The notes under the pieces: generated by a model | Told to the model about the DNA's origin: nothing | The model's input: only the letters and a program-made list of their open reading frames with translations | Databases searched by the model: none | Position numbers and translations under genes: made by a program | Assembly: GCA_001939145.1 (NCBI GenBank) | Contig: LSRX01000051.1 | Coordinates: 1,268,595-1,332,594, forward strand | Direction: 5' to 3' | Length of the DNA: 64,000 nt | From: Symbiodinium microadriaticum | Taxonomy: Eukaryota > Sar > Dinophyceae > Suessiales > Symbiodiniaceae | Shown here: piece after piece, positions 11,160 to 20,360 of the stretch | How positions within the stretch are numbered: position 1 is the stretch's first letter | Layout: each line of letters opens with the position of its first letter

Positions 11160-11310
11160 CATCAAACCGTCTATCTATCTATCTATCTATCTATCGATCG
11201 ACCTACCTACCTACCTACCTACCTACCTACCTATCTACCTACCTACCCTGTGTGCTTGTCTGCCTGCCTATCTGTGTCTAGCTATCTGTCTATCTATTTA
11301 TCTATCTTTC
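11160..11310. repeat. TCTA/CTAC tetranucleotide repeat
   Basis: (tcta)n then (ctac)n, extending the previous open frame artificially with Leu/Ser/Tyr/Pro. Confidence 0.9.
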
Positions 11311-11699
11311 TTTCTATCTACTTAAGTATTGGTTTGTCGATCGGTCTATCTGTCTATTGAGCTGTCCATCTATATTTACCGCTCCGTCGGTGTATTCGTT
11401 CTCTACCGAACAGTTTGCCTATCTATTCAGTCACCCATCTGTCTATTTGCACGAGTTCATCTGCACCTGTATTTATTCCCATGTCCTCATCCAATACCTG
11501 TGCCTATAACTACACCTCTATTCAAACCCAGTGGCTGCTAAACCTAAGCCTCTCTCTGCAGGGTGTGTGTGGGGGAAGAAAGAAGAATTTTGCCTGAGCT
11601 TAGGCATTGAGAGCTACACTTACGCGGGGGGCTTCCTGCTGAAAACCCTAAAGCTCGTTATACAGTTTGAACCATATAGAGCTTGAGTTTAAGACCCAG

Positions 11700-11783
11700 C
11701 ACCATCCATCGCCACCCACCCCGAATGAAGCTTGAAGCCACCAAACAATCCCCAAGTGACAACGCACCTGCCATTGAGCAAGA
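11700..11783 (+). CDS. exon
   Basis: Acceptor taagacccag ends at 11699 and donor gtgcgg starts at 11784. It includes RMKLEATKQSPSDNAPAIEQ and is hydrophilic. The phase fits 10868 on the left and 12237 on the right. Confidence 0.5.
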
Positions 11784-12236
11784 GTGCGGTGATGTGATTC
11801 GATGTTGCGGATCAACCCTGGAAACCCTAAACTTATGCCTCCTGTTAGGGGCTGTTTGGCGTCATAGCCGAAGACCTGGTTTGGTGCCGGTGTAGTGCAC
11901 ATAGGACAAAGATAATTATCTAGATTATTCCTTAGGGCTCTTCAGAATTTCTTCCAATCTGAAGCCGAACGCTCGATTTACTGATTAATGCTCGCCATTA
12001 TAACTTATCCCTCTTTGTTTCAAAGCCCATGCGAGTCCAGATCCTCATAAACCGAGACCCAAGAGAGGCCATGACCTCCAAGACAGCAAGCTTGTACGCA
12101 GTCTCCGTTGTTGTTCGTTTTTTGCTTTAAACCAAGATTCATATTTAGGATCCTATAAGGTATCACCAAAAAGAACTACACTGGACACTAAACCCTAAAC
12201 TAACCCCTCAACCTAAACCGTACTCTTGCTTTACAG

Positions 12237-12301
12237 GCTTCTGGGGCTCTGTGATGTTGTGAGTGCACGGCTTTGCGAGTTATGCTCCTTTCCGCTTCGA
12301 G
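12237..12301 (+). CDS. exon, Cys-rich helical segment
   Basis: Acceptor ttgctttacag ends at 12236 and donor gtcggt starts at 12302. It reads LLGLCDVVSARLCELCSF, then PLR. The intron that follows becomes a 235-bp telomere-like tract within 15 bp. Confidence 0.55.
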
Positions 12302-12317
12302 GTCGGTGGCCTAGTTG

Positions 12318-12553
12318 TTAGGGTTTCGAATTTTAGGGTTTAGGGTTTAGGGTTTTCGAATTTTCGGTTTTAGGGTTTCGAACTTTAGGGTTTAAAGTTT
12401 AGGAAATTTAGGGTTCAGGAGTTTAGGGTTTAGGCTTTCGAAGTTTAGGTTTTAGGGTTTAGGGTTTCGAACTTTAGGGTTTAAAGTTTAGGAAATTTAG
12501 GGTTCAGGAGTTTAGGGTTTAGGGTTTCGAATTTTAGGGTTTAGGGTTCAGGG
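12318..12553. repeat. degenerate TTTAGGG tract with internal higher-order copies
   Basis: About 20 variant heptamers. An inner unit containing tcgaactttagggtttaaag occurs twice about 95 bp apart, so the tract grew by duplication of multi-heptamer blocks. Confidence 0.85.
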
Positions 12554-12563
12554 CTCTTGAAAG

Positions 12564-12605
12564 CTAGAGAGATTGATGAAATTCACTTGCTGGAGGCACC
12601 TCAGA
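12564..12605 (+). CDS. micro-exon
   Basis: Acceptor gctcttgaaag ends at 12563. It reads REIDEIHLLEAPQ, possibly closing at a GA donor after 12605 (or at GT after 12625, extending to DLVQKR). The first two bases complete a codon left by the exon ending at 12301. Confidence 0.5.
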
Positions 12606-12639
12606 GAGACCTCGTTCAAAAAAGGGTCTCGGTCTAGGG

Positions 12640-12672
<33 letters not shown>

Positions 12673-12685
12673 TCTCTCTCTCCAT
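12640..12685. repeat. CT microsatellite serving as a pyrimidine tract
   Basis: (ct)n lies 25 bp before the acceptor at 12710. Confidence 0.85.
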
Positions 12686-12710
12686 GTGCCTCTCGACTTC
12701 TCTCGCGCAG

Positions 12711-12753
12711 TCACGGAGCGTCAACTGGAGGTGGTTGATTCAGATCCACATGA
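12711..12753 (+). CDS. micro-exon
   Basis: Acceptor ctctcgcgcag ends at 12710 and donor gtagcc starts at 12754. It reads TERQLEVVDSDPHE. The two terminal bases pair with one base of the exon at 12878. Confidence 0.5.
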
Positions 12754-12877
12754 GTAGCCGTCAAAACCATGGTCCTTCTAGGGAACCCTTACACTTACAC
12801 GATTCTACAGTTAATCTCGCGCCCTATACATAGTTTGGAAACCCCAAAGAAGCCCAAATTTGGACAATCATCTGCAG

Positions 12878-12924
12878 ATTTTTGAGTGTGCAGGGGAGCC
12901 TAGAGAGAGAGAAGCATAGTCCTG
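12878..12924 (+). CDS. micro-exon
   Basis: Acceptor catctgcag ends at 12877 and donor gtagaa starts at 12925. It reads FLSVQGSLEREKHSP in the phase set by the previous exon. It is the last recognised member of the 9660-12924 chain. Confidence 0.45.
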
Positions 12925-13086
12925 GTAGAACAGAAATGTTCAGTTTTTCGTGACACTCCGAAGGCCTACTCTACGTATTAAGCGCCCCTCTTTTGTCGCT
13001 GAGGAGGGAGAGGAGTACCCGCCATCTCCATCTGCCCGTAGCTGAGATTCTAAACTCGCGTGTGAAGAGGCTTTGCATGCTGGCCA

Positions 13087-13312
13087 CGAATCTTAAGGGA
13101 CTCTTTCAGGAAATCTGTTAAGGGACTCTTTAAGGAAATCTCGTAACGGACTGTTTAAGGAAATCTGCTAAGGGAGGGACTCTTTAAGGAAGTCTGTTAA
13201 GGGACTCTTTAAGGAAATCTCCTAAGGGACTCTTTAAGGAAATCTGTTAAGGGACTCTTCAAGGAAATCTCTTAAGGGACTGCTTAAGGACATCTCTTGA
13301 GGGACTCTTGAG
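13087..13312. repeat. about 26-bp tandem repeat, some nine copies
   Basis: Units of the form ttaagggactctttaaggaa plus atctg/atctc. The unit itself is partly palindromic (cttaag/ctttaa), and copy lengths vary by a few bases. Confidence 0.9.
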
Positions 13313-13441
13313 GAAGATGCTTGAAATCAGCCCCTACACCCTCTGGCCAATTTCAATGTGTACATATGGCCTTTTTTTAAAATTTGTCTTGGAGTCTCTC
13401 TGTGTCCGCTGGCGCATTGAAGAACCCAAAGTAGGTCTTGC

Positions 13442-13516
13442 CTTGTCCAAGGAATGCACATCTCGAAGGTAGATACTGGCTGCATAAAGTCGCCCTAGAA
13501 GGCCTTCAAGGATCAT
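13442..13516 (-). CDS. candidate minus-strand exon
   Basis: On minus the frame reads LEGLLGRLYAASIYLRDVHS, then LDK, to a possible GC donor (gcaaga). Its acceptor side lies in a telomere-like tract. Isolated, with no partner exon found. Confidence 0.35.
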
Positions 13517-13645
13517 CCCTAAACCCTAAACCCTAAACCCTAGAAGGCCTTCAAAGGTCATCCCTTAAACCTAAACCCTAAACCCTAGAAATCCTTCAAG
13601 GATCATCCCTTAACCCTAAACCCTAGAAATCCTTCAAGGATCATG
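13505..13645. repeat. four copies of an exon-edge-like word with telomere-like spacers
   Basis: The word ccttcaaggatcatccct or close variants occurs four times, each time separated by two or three CCCTAAA units. Confidence 0.85.
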
Positions 13646-13767
13646 GAATTGGTAGCTCGAGCTGAGGTAGGTGCACTCAGTTAGAACTAGGAGCAGCTCA
13701 AGGTTGAGGCGGACTTTCTCAACCACTTCGGTTAAGGGGTTTAGGGTTTAGGGTTTCTTCTAGCTGC

Positions 13768-13843
13768 TACCCACAGGCTCCAAAGGAGTCTTATAGGATC
13801 CGAAATCAAAGCCGCGAAAAAGGTACTATGGAGCCTATGGGTA
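13768..13843. mobile_element. inverted-repeat element, family A (short copy)
   Basis: Ends TACCCACAGGCTCCA and TGGAGCCTATGGGTA. The centre is shorter than in other copies. Confidence 0.75.
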
Positions 13844-13986
13844 GCTACCCAAGTGCAGGAGCTAGGATACTGAACATACAGCTGAGGTCTGAACCTTTTC
13901 TATGGGTATTAAGACTCCCTCCTGGGTTTAAGGTGTCTACTCTGTCGTTTCAAACCCTTTTGAAGCCAATGGGTTCTGCAACATTT

Positions 13987-14092
13987 GGGTAGTTCTCTAA
14001 ATTAGGGTCCCTTTTAGGGTCCTTTCTATAAGGGTGCCGTACTATCTATCTTGGGGACCTATAGAAGGGGACCCTAATTCAGAGAACTACCC
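13987..14092. mobile_element. inverted-repeat element, family E
   Basis: Ends GGTAGTTCTCTAAATTAGGG and CCCTAATTCAGAGAACTACC. Other copies are at 25858 and 55336. Confidence 0.8.
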
Positions 14093-14222
14093 GTATAGCA
14101 CCCTTACTTATAGAAACCTTATAGTAGCCTTTATAGATCCCTTTATAAAGGAACCCTATATAAGCCCAAAACCAGAGACCTATACCCATTTCATGCATTT
14201 CCCGAAGATCTCCACCTCTCAG

Positions 14223-14279
14223 GAGTCGGAGGAGGCCGACATTGTCGACTCGATGGCCGTGCAGCTCCGCAGAATGGGG
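14223..14279 (+). CDS. exon
   Basis: Acceptor tccacctctcag ends at 14222. It reads ESEEADIVDSMAVQLRRMG. It runs into a G-tract followed at 14281 by the terminal repeat of a family D element. Acidic then basic, cytosolic-looking. May belong to the N-terminal part of the channel gene. Confidence 0.55.
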
Positions 14280-14280
14280 G

Positions 14281-14492
14281 GTTTCCGAAACTAGGGGACC
14301 CCTATTCTATTTAGGGTACTATATTAGGGTCCCCTATTCTATTTAGGGTACTATATTAGGGTCCCTAATATAGTACCCTAAATAGAATAGGGGACCCTAA
14401 ATATAGTACCCTAAATAGTGGGGTCCCTTATTACAAGGACTTCAAAATAAGGTACAACCCCCGCCCCCCCCTTTTCCCCAATTTTCGGAAAG
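14281..14492. mobile_element. family D element occupying an intron exactly
   Basis: Starts GTTTCCGAAACTAGGGG and ends ATTTTCGGAAAG. Its outer bases supply GT and AG at the edges of the two flanking coding pieces. The interior holds repeated tatttagggtactatattag words, so this copy is longer than the others. Confidence 0.75.
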
Positions 14493-14533
14493 TCCGAAAT
14501 GGCATCGGCCGAGGAATTCAGAGCTTTTGAAAG
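14493..14533 (+). CDS. micro-exon between two elements
   Basis: Reads SEMASAEEFRAFES, directly after the family D element and directly before a family A element. With slippage in the G-run it continues the frame of the exon ending at 14279, giving RRMG-SEMASAEEF. Confidence 0.5.
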
Positions 14534-14535
14534 CT

Positions 14536-14627
14536 CCCAGAGGCCCCTAAGTAGTTCCTTTTTGTGGCTTGTATTCAGAATCCCGTAAGGTAATCCCAAA
14601 AAGGAACTACTTAGGGGCCTATGGGTA
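14536..14627. mobile_element. inverted-repeat element, family A
   Basis: The right end GGGGCCTATGGGTA is intact and the left end is diverged (CCCAGAGGCCCC). It abuts coding sequence on the left. Confidence 0.75.
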
Positions 14628-14866
14628 AGGATAGGATCCTAAGCCCCTCCAAAGCACCCACTATTTCCGGTAGTAACTTGTGCTCAGACAGCCCATCACC
14701 CCTTGACGGAAAATATCCCTCAGATGTTCATGTTACCCCATGTTTTACCAGGGAGATTATAAGCTAGGAGCACCTGTCGCCCTGGCCGCTTCAAGTGTCC
14801 GCGCCTTCAGACAGAGGATTTGTTGATCAGTGGTTCAGCCTGAATGCCCTAGCCCTGGTTTGCTAG

Positions 14867-14943
14867 GAGTACCGTGGAGGCACTTGAGTTGGCTGGTACT
14901 AAGCCCGAACATAGTGTTGGGTTGCGCGCCGCGAAGCTGTCCG
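14867..14943 (+). CDS. candidate exon
   Basis: Acceptor tttgctag ends at 14866 and donor gtgggc starts at 14944. It reads STVEALELAGTKPEHSVGL, then RAAKLSG. Probably cytosolic. Confidence 0.45.
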
Positions 14944-15793
14944 GTGGGCAAATCCTATAGATCCGGAAAAGGAGCTGTAAGTACCCGTGTAAACTCCACG
15001 ACTCACATGATTCTAACGCGCTGATGACTGATGCATTGCTTTTTTGTTTTTGACAATGGTGACACTGGCAACCGGTGAGGAAAGCAGATCTAGCGAAGGC
15101 AGCAGGGAGATTGCGACTGCAAAACATGATGAACCCACAAATAGCATGAAGAGGGATTCGGTACAACAACGATCGGAGAACCTAAACGCCAAACCCCTGA
15201 ACCCTAAATTCCTGTCCTAAACCCCCATATGCCTCGCCTGGACTCTCCGAGCGTGAGCGCCGAAGCCTTTAAACCCTGAGCCCTAAACCTCATGAAGCCT
15301 ACTAGTTCCCCCTGACTCCGAGTGCAGGGTTTTGCCGATTGGGCTTTACACTTATTCGGTCGTTCGGGGTTTGTAAGGTTTAGGGCTTGGGCTTTATATT
15401 GTTTGCTGGAACAACCTTTTGGCCCCAGTGCGAATCCTGAAATGCTGATCTCTAGAGCCGACAAGTCAGTTCTCTGCTAGTCAAGGTAACGAGTAGAAGC
15501 CCGAACAATTGCCAACACTATTCATTACGACTGTGCATATATGATGCAGCTCTGCTACACCTCCCTCCCCCTCCACAAAAAGCATCCTCCCCACCTGGGG
15601 TGGCACCGGTGATACTGCTCATGGTGTTGTGCTGCTCGAGACGGCGACGCGAGTCCACAATCGGATCGTCTTTTTCACACGCTCAACATCATTGTCGTCG
15701 TCATCTTCATCATCAGCACCATCGCAAAGGAATAGCTGCCACTATCAACATCACCATACAACCCTCATCAGTAAGCACTGTAATGCATGTCAG

Positions 15794-15846
15794 ATGCGGG
15801 AAACTGCGCAGATTGCCACTTTGCGCACGGACCGCGCAGAGCAGGG
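15794..15846 (+). CDS. candidate exon
   Basis: Acceptor gcatgtcag ends at 15793 and donor gtaggg starts at 15847. It reads MRETAQIATLRTDRAEQ. An upstream open stretch (15618-15740, DTAHGVVLLETATRVHNRIV then poly-Ser) may be another exon. Confidence 0.4.
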
Positions 15847-16525
15847 GTAGGGGGTGCAGCAGGGGGCAGGGGACGTACACCAGCAAGGGACCCGGGACTT
15901 CTCACTGTTAAGGCCCTTATACTGACTAGCGCCCCATAGTTCCCGGGCCCAGATCGGCACCCTTCGAGAATAAAATCGACATCCAGGCACACAAGGGTTT
16001 CACTGGATGCTTGCACGCGTTTTGCAGTGTGGTAAGGTGTCTGTTTATCGAACTATATACTATATACTGGTTGTTGGCGGATCTGGAGTGTCCCGATAGT
16101 TTGCGACTTCGCTTCTCCGGCTTCCCTAAACCCTAAACCCTAAACCCTAATTCCTTTCTTGGCTGCAGGGTCTGTTTGGAAACGACCGGTATTATATACT
16201 ACGGGAAGCGTCCATATAAGTCTATACGTGTCAGGAGTTGGGCATCGAAAGGGCTTGAACGTCGCAAGCCTTTTAATCGCTGGGGCTGTTCGGAGCTTAG
16301 TTTGATTTTTGCTCTTGGCATTTAGAGCCGACCGAGAACCCCCTCAGCTGTGAGACTCTGGTAGCACAGTAGCACTTTTCTAAGACCTTGCAAAGCCGTG
16401 CAACACTTCTAAACACCCGTATGCGGCATTATGCTGAAACCTCAAAACAGAAGAGAGTCCAGGACCTCCCTAAAGCACATCCATAGAGCCGTCATGTCGT
16501 TCGGGCACCTGCCAAGCATCCACAG

Positions 16526-16591
16526 CTCCGCAAAAGCAGCGGTTTTGCCCAGCCCATCGTTTCCGAGAAAGCTCACGACCCCTCAATTGAG
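16526..16591 (+). CDS. exon, probable channel N-terminus
   Basis: Acceptor catccacag ends at 16525. It reads LRKSSGFAQPIVSEKAHDPS, then IE, to a possible GA donor (gaatag). Phase 0 at both ends, which would give HDPSIE-EEIENAKPW with the exon at 16834. The opposite strand is also open across this block. Confidence 0.5.
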
Positions 16592-16705
16592 GAATAGACC
16601 TATTCGGCTGCCTAGAAACATCATCCACCACGCCTTCTGAGTCTGAGGCATCAGGATCTTGACCCGACATCCGTTGTTTTGTGCTTTCGGGGTGTTCAGG
16701 GTTCA

Positions 16706-16750
16706 GTATAGGGTTTAGGGAGTTTAGGGTTTAGGGTTTAGGGGGTTTAG
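16706..16750. repeat. interstitial telomere-like tract
   Basis: Five TTTAGGG-type units in the intron before the exon at 16834. Confidence 0.85.
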
Positions 16751-16833
16751 GTCGGCGTGAAGCGCTGGGGATGTAAGCCTATGCTGATGGTAGTCAGCGC
16801 CGAACCACCTTGTTTTTTTTTGGGGGGGTGCAG

Positions 16834-16908
16834 GAGGAGATCGAGAATGCAAAGCCCTGGATGGATGAGGAAGGCAACAAGCACTACAAGAACGACAGCA
16901 GGCTCAAG
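16834..16908 (+). CDS. exon with GC donor, probable channel N-terminus
   Basis: A T-rich tract then gtgcag ends at 16833; the 3' edge is AAG|GCAGGG. It reads EEIENAKPWMDEEGNKHYKN, then DSRLK. The clean acceptor and the dinoflagellate-type GC donor make this a good exon. It joins the exon at 19366 in phase 0. Confidence 0.65.
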
Positions 16909-18544
16909 GCAGGGTTTTACGAATCTCGGGGTTAAGGAAAAAAGGGTTTAGTCAGGGTTTCAGGAAGTTTCGGTTCGGGGTCAAACTCGAGTCCAACATG
17001 TTGTAGTCAAAAACTGATCCATACGCCGCCCCATACTGTATCTAGAATCTAGTGTAAGTCTACGGCAGGTGCCCCAAGTAGGGTATTCAGGGAGCTCTCC
17101 GGGTCCTCTTTTGCTGAAGGAATTTCCCAAACTCAAGGACCTTCATCTGCAGAGGACGTCCTGATAAGAGCCCTTCGCCCGGCAACAAATCCGTGAAGTC
17201 GGCAATCCTTCGGTTCAGGGTGCTCGCAACTAGGTGAGTTCAGAATTGAGTCGAGATTCCCTAAACCATGAACCCTAAAGCCCAAACCCTAACACTTTTC
17301 CCGCCTGGTCCCGGTGTTCACAAGAACGAAAAGATGAGGCGAACAGGACGCCACACAATCTCTGGAGACACCGCCGTTTCATTGCAGCTTCAGTCAGACA
17401 ACAGGGAACAACAACTGCAGACTAAACCCTAAACCTTACACCCTAAACCTTAAACCCTAAACCTTAAACCCTAAACCCTAAACCTTAGACCCCGAACCCT
17501 TAATGATAGGATCCCGGTGGGCGAAGGTTCAGACGTCAGTCCGAAGGTTGATCGTAATTCACCGGAGCCTCTCAAGTCTTAGGGCTTAGAAATGTGAACA
17601 GTTAGGGCCTACCCTCAAAGGACTCATATTTAAGGCTTTTGGGCCCAAAGACCCTATGATATAAGGCTGTTGGGCGATTTTGATGCTAAGGGTTAGGGCT
17701 TGGGATTTCATCATGTTAGGTTCTCTACTAATCCCGAAACTCTATCAGATACCACCCTGCGCAGGGGGAATCGCTGCAGGACGCCAGCCTTGGATGTTTG
17801 CGACACGCTCGCTCGTTGGCTCCCTGAGTGTTATAGGTTTAAGCCACGATTTCTCATTTTCGGGCCGACATATGGTTCAGAAGTTGGGGTAGCCTATTCA
17901 AGACAGGACTTGCGTGTGAGTTCTTCGTGCATGCGAGCCCAGGCTTCTGCCCTACCTGGATCCGAAAAACCCTTCCTTTTTCATTCGGGAAATCCCAACA
18001 AAGAACCCTAAAAGACCGTAGGTTTTTTTCGGGTCTATATAGGTATATCCGAAGACCCGAAGATCCCCTAAGCCCGTAGACGGGGAGAGCTTGAGGTTGG
18101 GGGGTTGAAGGCTTCCGGCTCGGAGTTCAGGACAGCTTTCCTTGCGCGGATTTTTTTTTGGTACGATTCCAGAGGGCTCTTTTGTTGTGAGTATGGTGCA
18201 ATATGCCCCGAAGCCTTCTTCCAATTTTGAAAGCCCCTACATAACCTGAAACCTGAAGCCCGAGAGAGAGCTAGAGAGACAGAGAAAGAGAAAGAGAAAG
18301 ACGGAGAGAGTCAGAGCGAGAGAGAGAGAGAGAGTGAGTGAGACCAGGAGGCCAGTTGAGAACTCGTAAATCCAGGTTTCGATGTTTTGTTGTGCTCTCC
18401 ACCTTGGCATGTGTAGGCGTTTTGTGTGCCAAGTGACGTCCGACAACCGTGGAAGGGTTTAAGTAGGGTTTAAGATTTAGGGTTTAGGGTTTAGTGTTCA
18501 ACCTCAAGGGTCGACGGTGACAGTGCAACCGCGACGCTACTTCG

Positions 18545-18648
18545 TACCTATAGCCTCCATTGTAGTTCCTTCTTTGGTTTAACTAACTTGATCATTAGGA
18601 TCCTATAAGGTGCCCCCCAAAAAGAACTACAATGGCGACTGTAGGTAC
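18545..18648. mobile_element. inverted-repeat element, family C
   Basis: Ends TACCTATAGCCTCCATTGTA and CAATGGCGACTGTAGGTA. Confidence 0.8.
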
Positions 18649-18654
18649 GTTTGC

Positions 18655-18860
18655 TCACGCATTTGTGAGCACCCAGGAGCAACCAGGACCAGCCGCTGAT
18701 GCTCATGATGCCGGCCTTCGCGGCACCCGCCGTCGCAACACACACGAGGACGTGGCCTCTGGCTCCCTTCGAAGCGGCAGGGGGCCGCCAAGGACCCCTT
18801 AGCTGATGCTAATGATGCTCGCCGTGCCGGTGAGCACCCTGGCGCACCGCGATGCTCATG
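18655..18860. repeat. two imperfect copies of a GC-rich segment
   Basis: gtgagcaccc...gatgctcatgatg appears at about 18666-18713 and again at about 18830-18866, with a related gatgctaatgatgctcgcc between. The minus frame is open but repetitive, so I do not call a gene. Confidence 0.6.
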
Positions 18861-19208
18861 ATGGCGGTTTGCTTCGAGAAAAGGCTCCAAACCAAAACAT
18901 CTGTAATAAAGGCACAAGCCGCGTGATTTACAGCATTTTCACAGCCACAAAGCGACCCTATCAATTTCGTAGGGGTCTATAATAAGCACTCTGTCGAAAA
19001 AGAAGCCAACAGGACAGAAAAAGAAGCCAACAGGACCCCTAAACCCGAAGAGAGCGAACAAAAAGTATTTAAGCCTTATAAAAAACCTTGAAAACGGAAC
19101 CTTGCAGTCATTCCAAGTATGATTTCAGCCCCGAAGAACCTACCTTTTTGAAGGAGCTGTACAAGGAAATCCTAGGTAGGAGCCCTACAAGGCGAGGTTC
19201 TTTAGGAT

Positions 19209-19345
19209 CCAGGTAAGGGTTTAGGGTTTAAAAAGTCTAGGGTTTAGGGTTTAGGGTTTAAAAAGTCTAGGGTTTAGGGTTTAGGGTTTAAAAAGTCTAG
19301 GGTTTAGGGTTTAGGGTTGAAAAAGTCTAGGGTTTAGGGTTTAGG
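19209..19345. repeat. four-copy 35-bp repeat built from heptamers
   Basis: Each unit is three TTTAGGG-like heptamers plus aaaaagtctaggg. Ends 20 bp before the exon at 19366. Confidence 0.9.
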
Positions 19346-19365
19346 GTAAGGCCCCTCTTTCAGAG

Positions 19366-19461
19366 GACGCCGGCCTGTCCCTCGATTCGCCGGACCCTTT
19401 GCCGCGGGATGCCTCCCTCTTGGCGCACGCGCTGGAGAGCGATAGAAGCATGGGCAAGAAT
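19366..19461 (+). CDS. exon, probable channel N-terminus
   Basis: Acceptor tctttcagag ends at 19365. It reads DAGLSLDSPDPLPRDASLLA, then HALESDRSMGKN. It ends at a GC donor that runs straight into telomere-like sequence (gctttagggttt). Phase 0 to 0, so it joins the S1 exon as GKN-ASEDGW. Confidence 0.7.
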
Positions 19462-20108
19462 GCTTTAGGGTTTACGGTTTAGGGGTTTGGTTTGTAGGGT
19501 TTTGCACATGTTTCAGTGTGTTAGGGTTCTGCAAAAGGGGTTTTGGGTTGGGGTTTGGGGTTCAGACTTTCGCGGCTCTGGATTTTTGCTGGTTTCGGGG
19601 GTTGCATTTCAAACTTTCGGGCTTCGGAGGTCCGATCCGACATAGGCGGAAGCGTGAACCTCTGCAGCTGCGTTCCGTGGAGTATTCACTGTGAGCTAGC
19701 GTATGTTCCCCAAGCCCGGATGCAAAAAAGAGTATGTTTTGAGAATGATATTTGGAAAAGACCGCATTAAATCACATACGAAGACCGTCATAATTAAGTT
19801 AGAGAGCATTCCTTTCTTACGGGCTAATGTGATTTCTTCGTCTTAATGCTGTAGCCTGAAACCCTAAGCCCACATCCTGAACCTAATCCATACATCGAAG
19901 CTCCTTTTCGGGAATTATCCGTCGATCGTGCTACACTGCCTTCCCTGCCCTCTTTGACTTCCTGCGTGCAAGAAGTGTTCAAAGTTCAAAGTTGTTTGGT
20001 CTAGGGTCTTTTCGAAGGCAATACTCGGAGATTGGGACCAAGGTTTAAGTAATTCTTGCAGACATCCACACTTAGGGTCTCAGGGTTCATGCTTTCGGTC
20101 ATCTCCAG

Positions 20109-20360
20109 GCATCGGAGGATGGGTGGGCGAACGGGATTTCGCAACACTGGGCACAGCTGAATGCACCTGATATAGTGCCCATGCAGAGCGTCTCGAAGTT
20201 CCAGTCTATGGCTATGACAGTGGAAACTCGAGGATATGAGCTCTTGGTTGGCGCCACCGTGTTGGCCAGCGTTGGCATCATGGCGGCTGACTACCAGTAC
20301 GCAGGCGGGTTTGGCACAGAGACGATGACTGCGTCCGGCGTGCCTGTGCTCGGTGGCTAC
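20109..20360 (+). CDS. channel exon: N-terminal linker and S1
   Basis: Acceptor gtcatctccag ends at 20108 and a consensus GTAAGT donor is at 20361. The 84 codons hold a hydrophilic lead (ISQHWAQLNAPDIVPM) and the S1 helix LLVGATVLASVGIMAA ending in ADYQYAG. The frame continues open through a possible 75-nt intron to 20585. A GC donor after CCTGT (about 20346) would fit the next exon's phase better than GTAAGT. Confidence 0.75.

Larger units (their letters stand above)
16915..19360. other. mostly intron-like DNA
   Basis: Contains telomere-like tracts (17425-17495, 18460-18500), a GA microsatellite (18262-18340), a family C element and a weak candidate exon at 17788-17827 (LDVCDTLARWLPE, donor gtgtta). 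Nothing else supported. Confidence 0.5.

Noticed and set aside
14867..14950. ABC transporter signature (LSGGQ) at 14931-14945
   Set aside because: Only five residues match, the donor probably lies inside it, and no Walker motifs are nearby.
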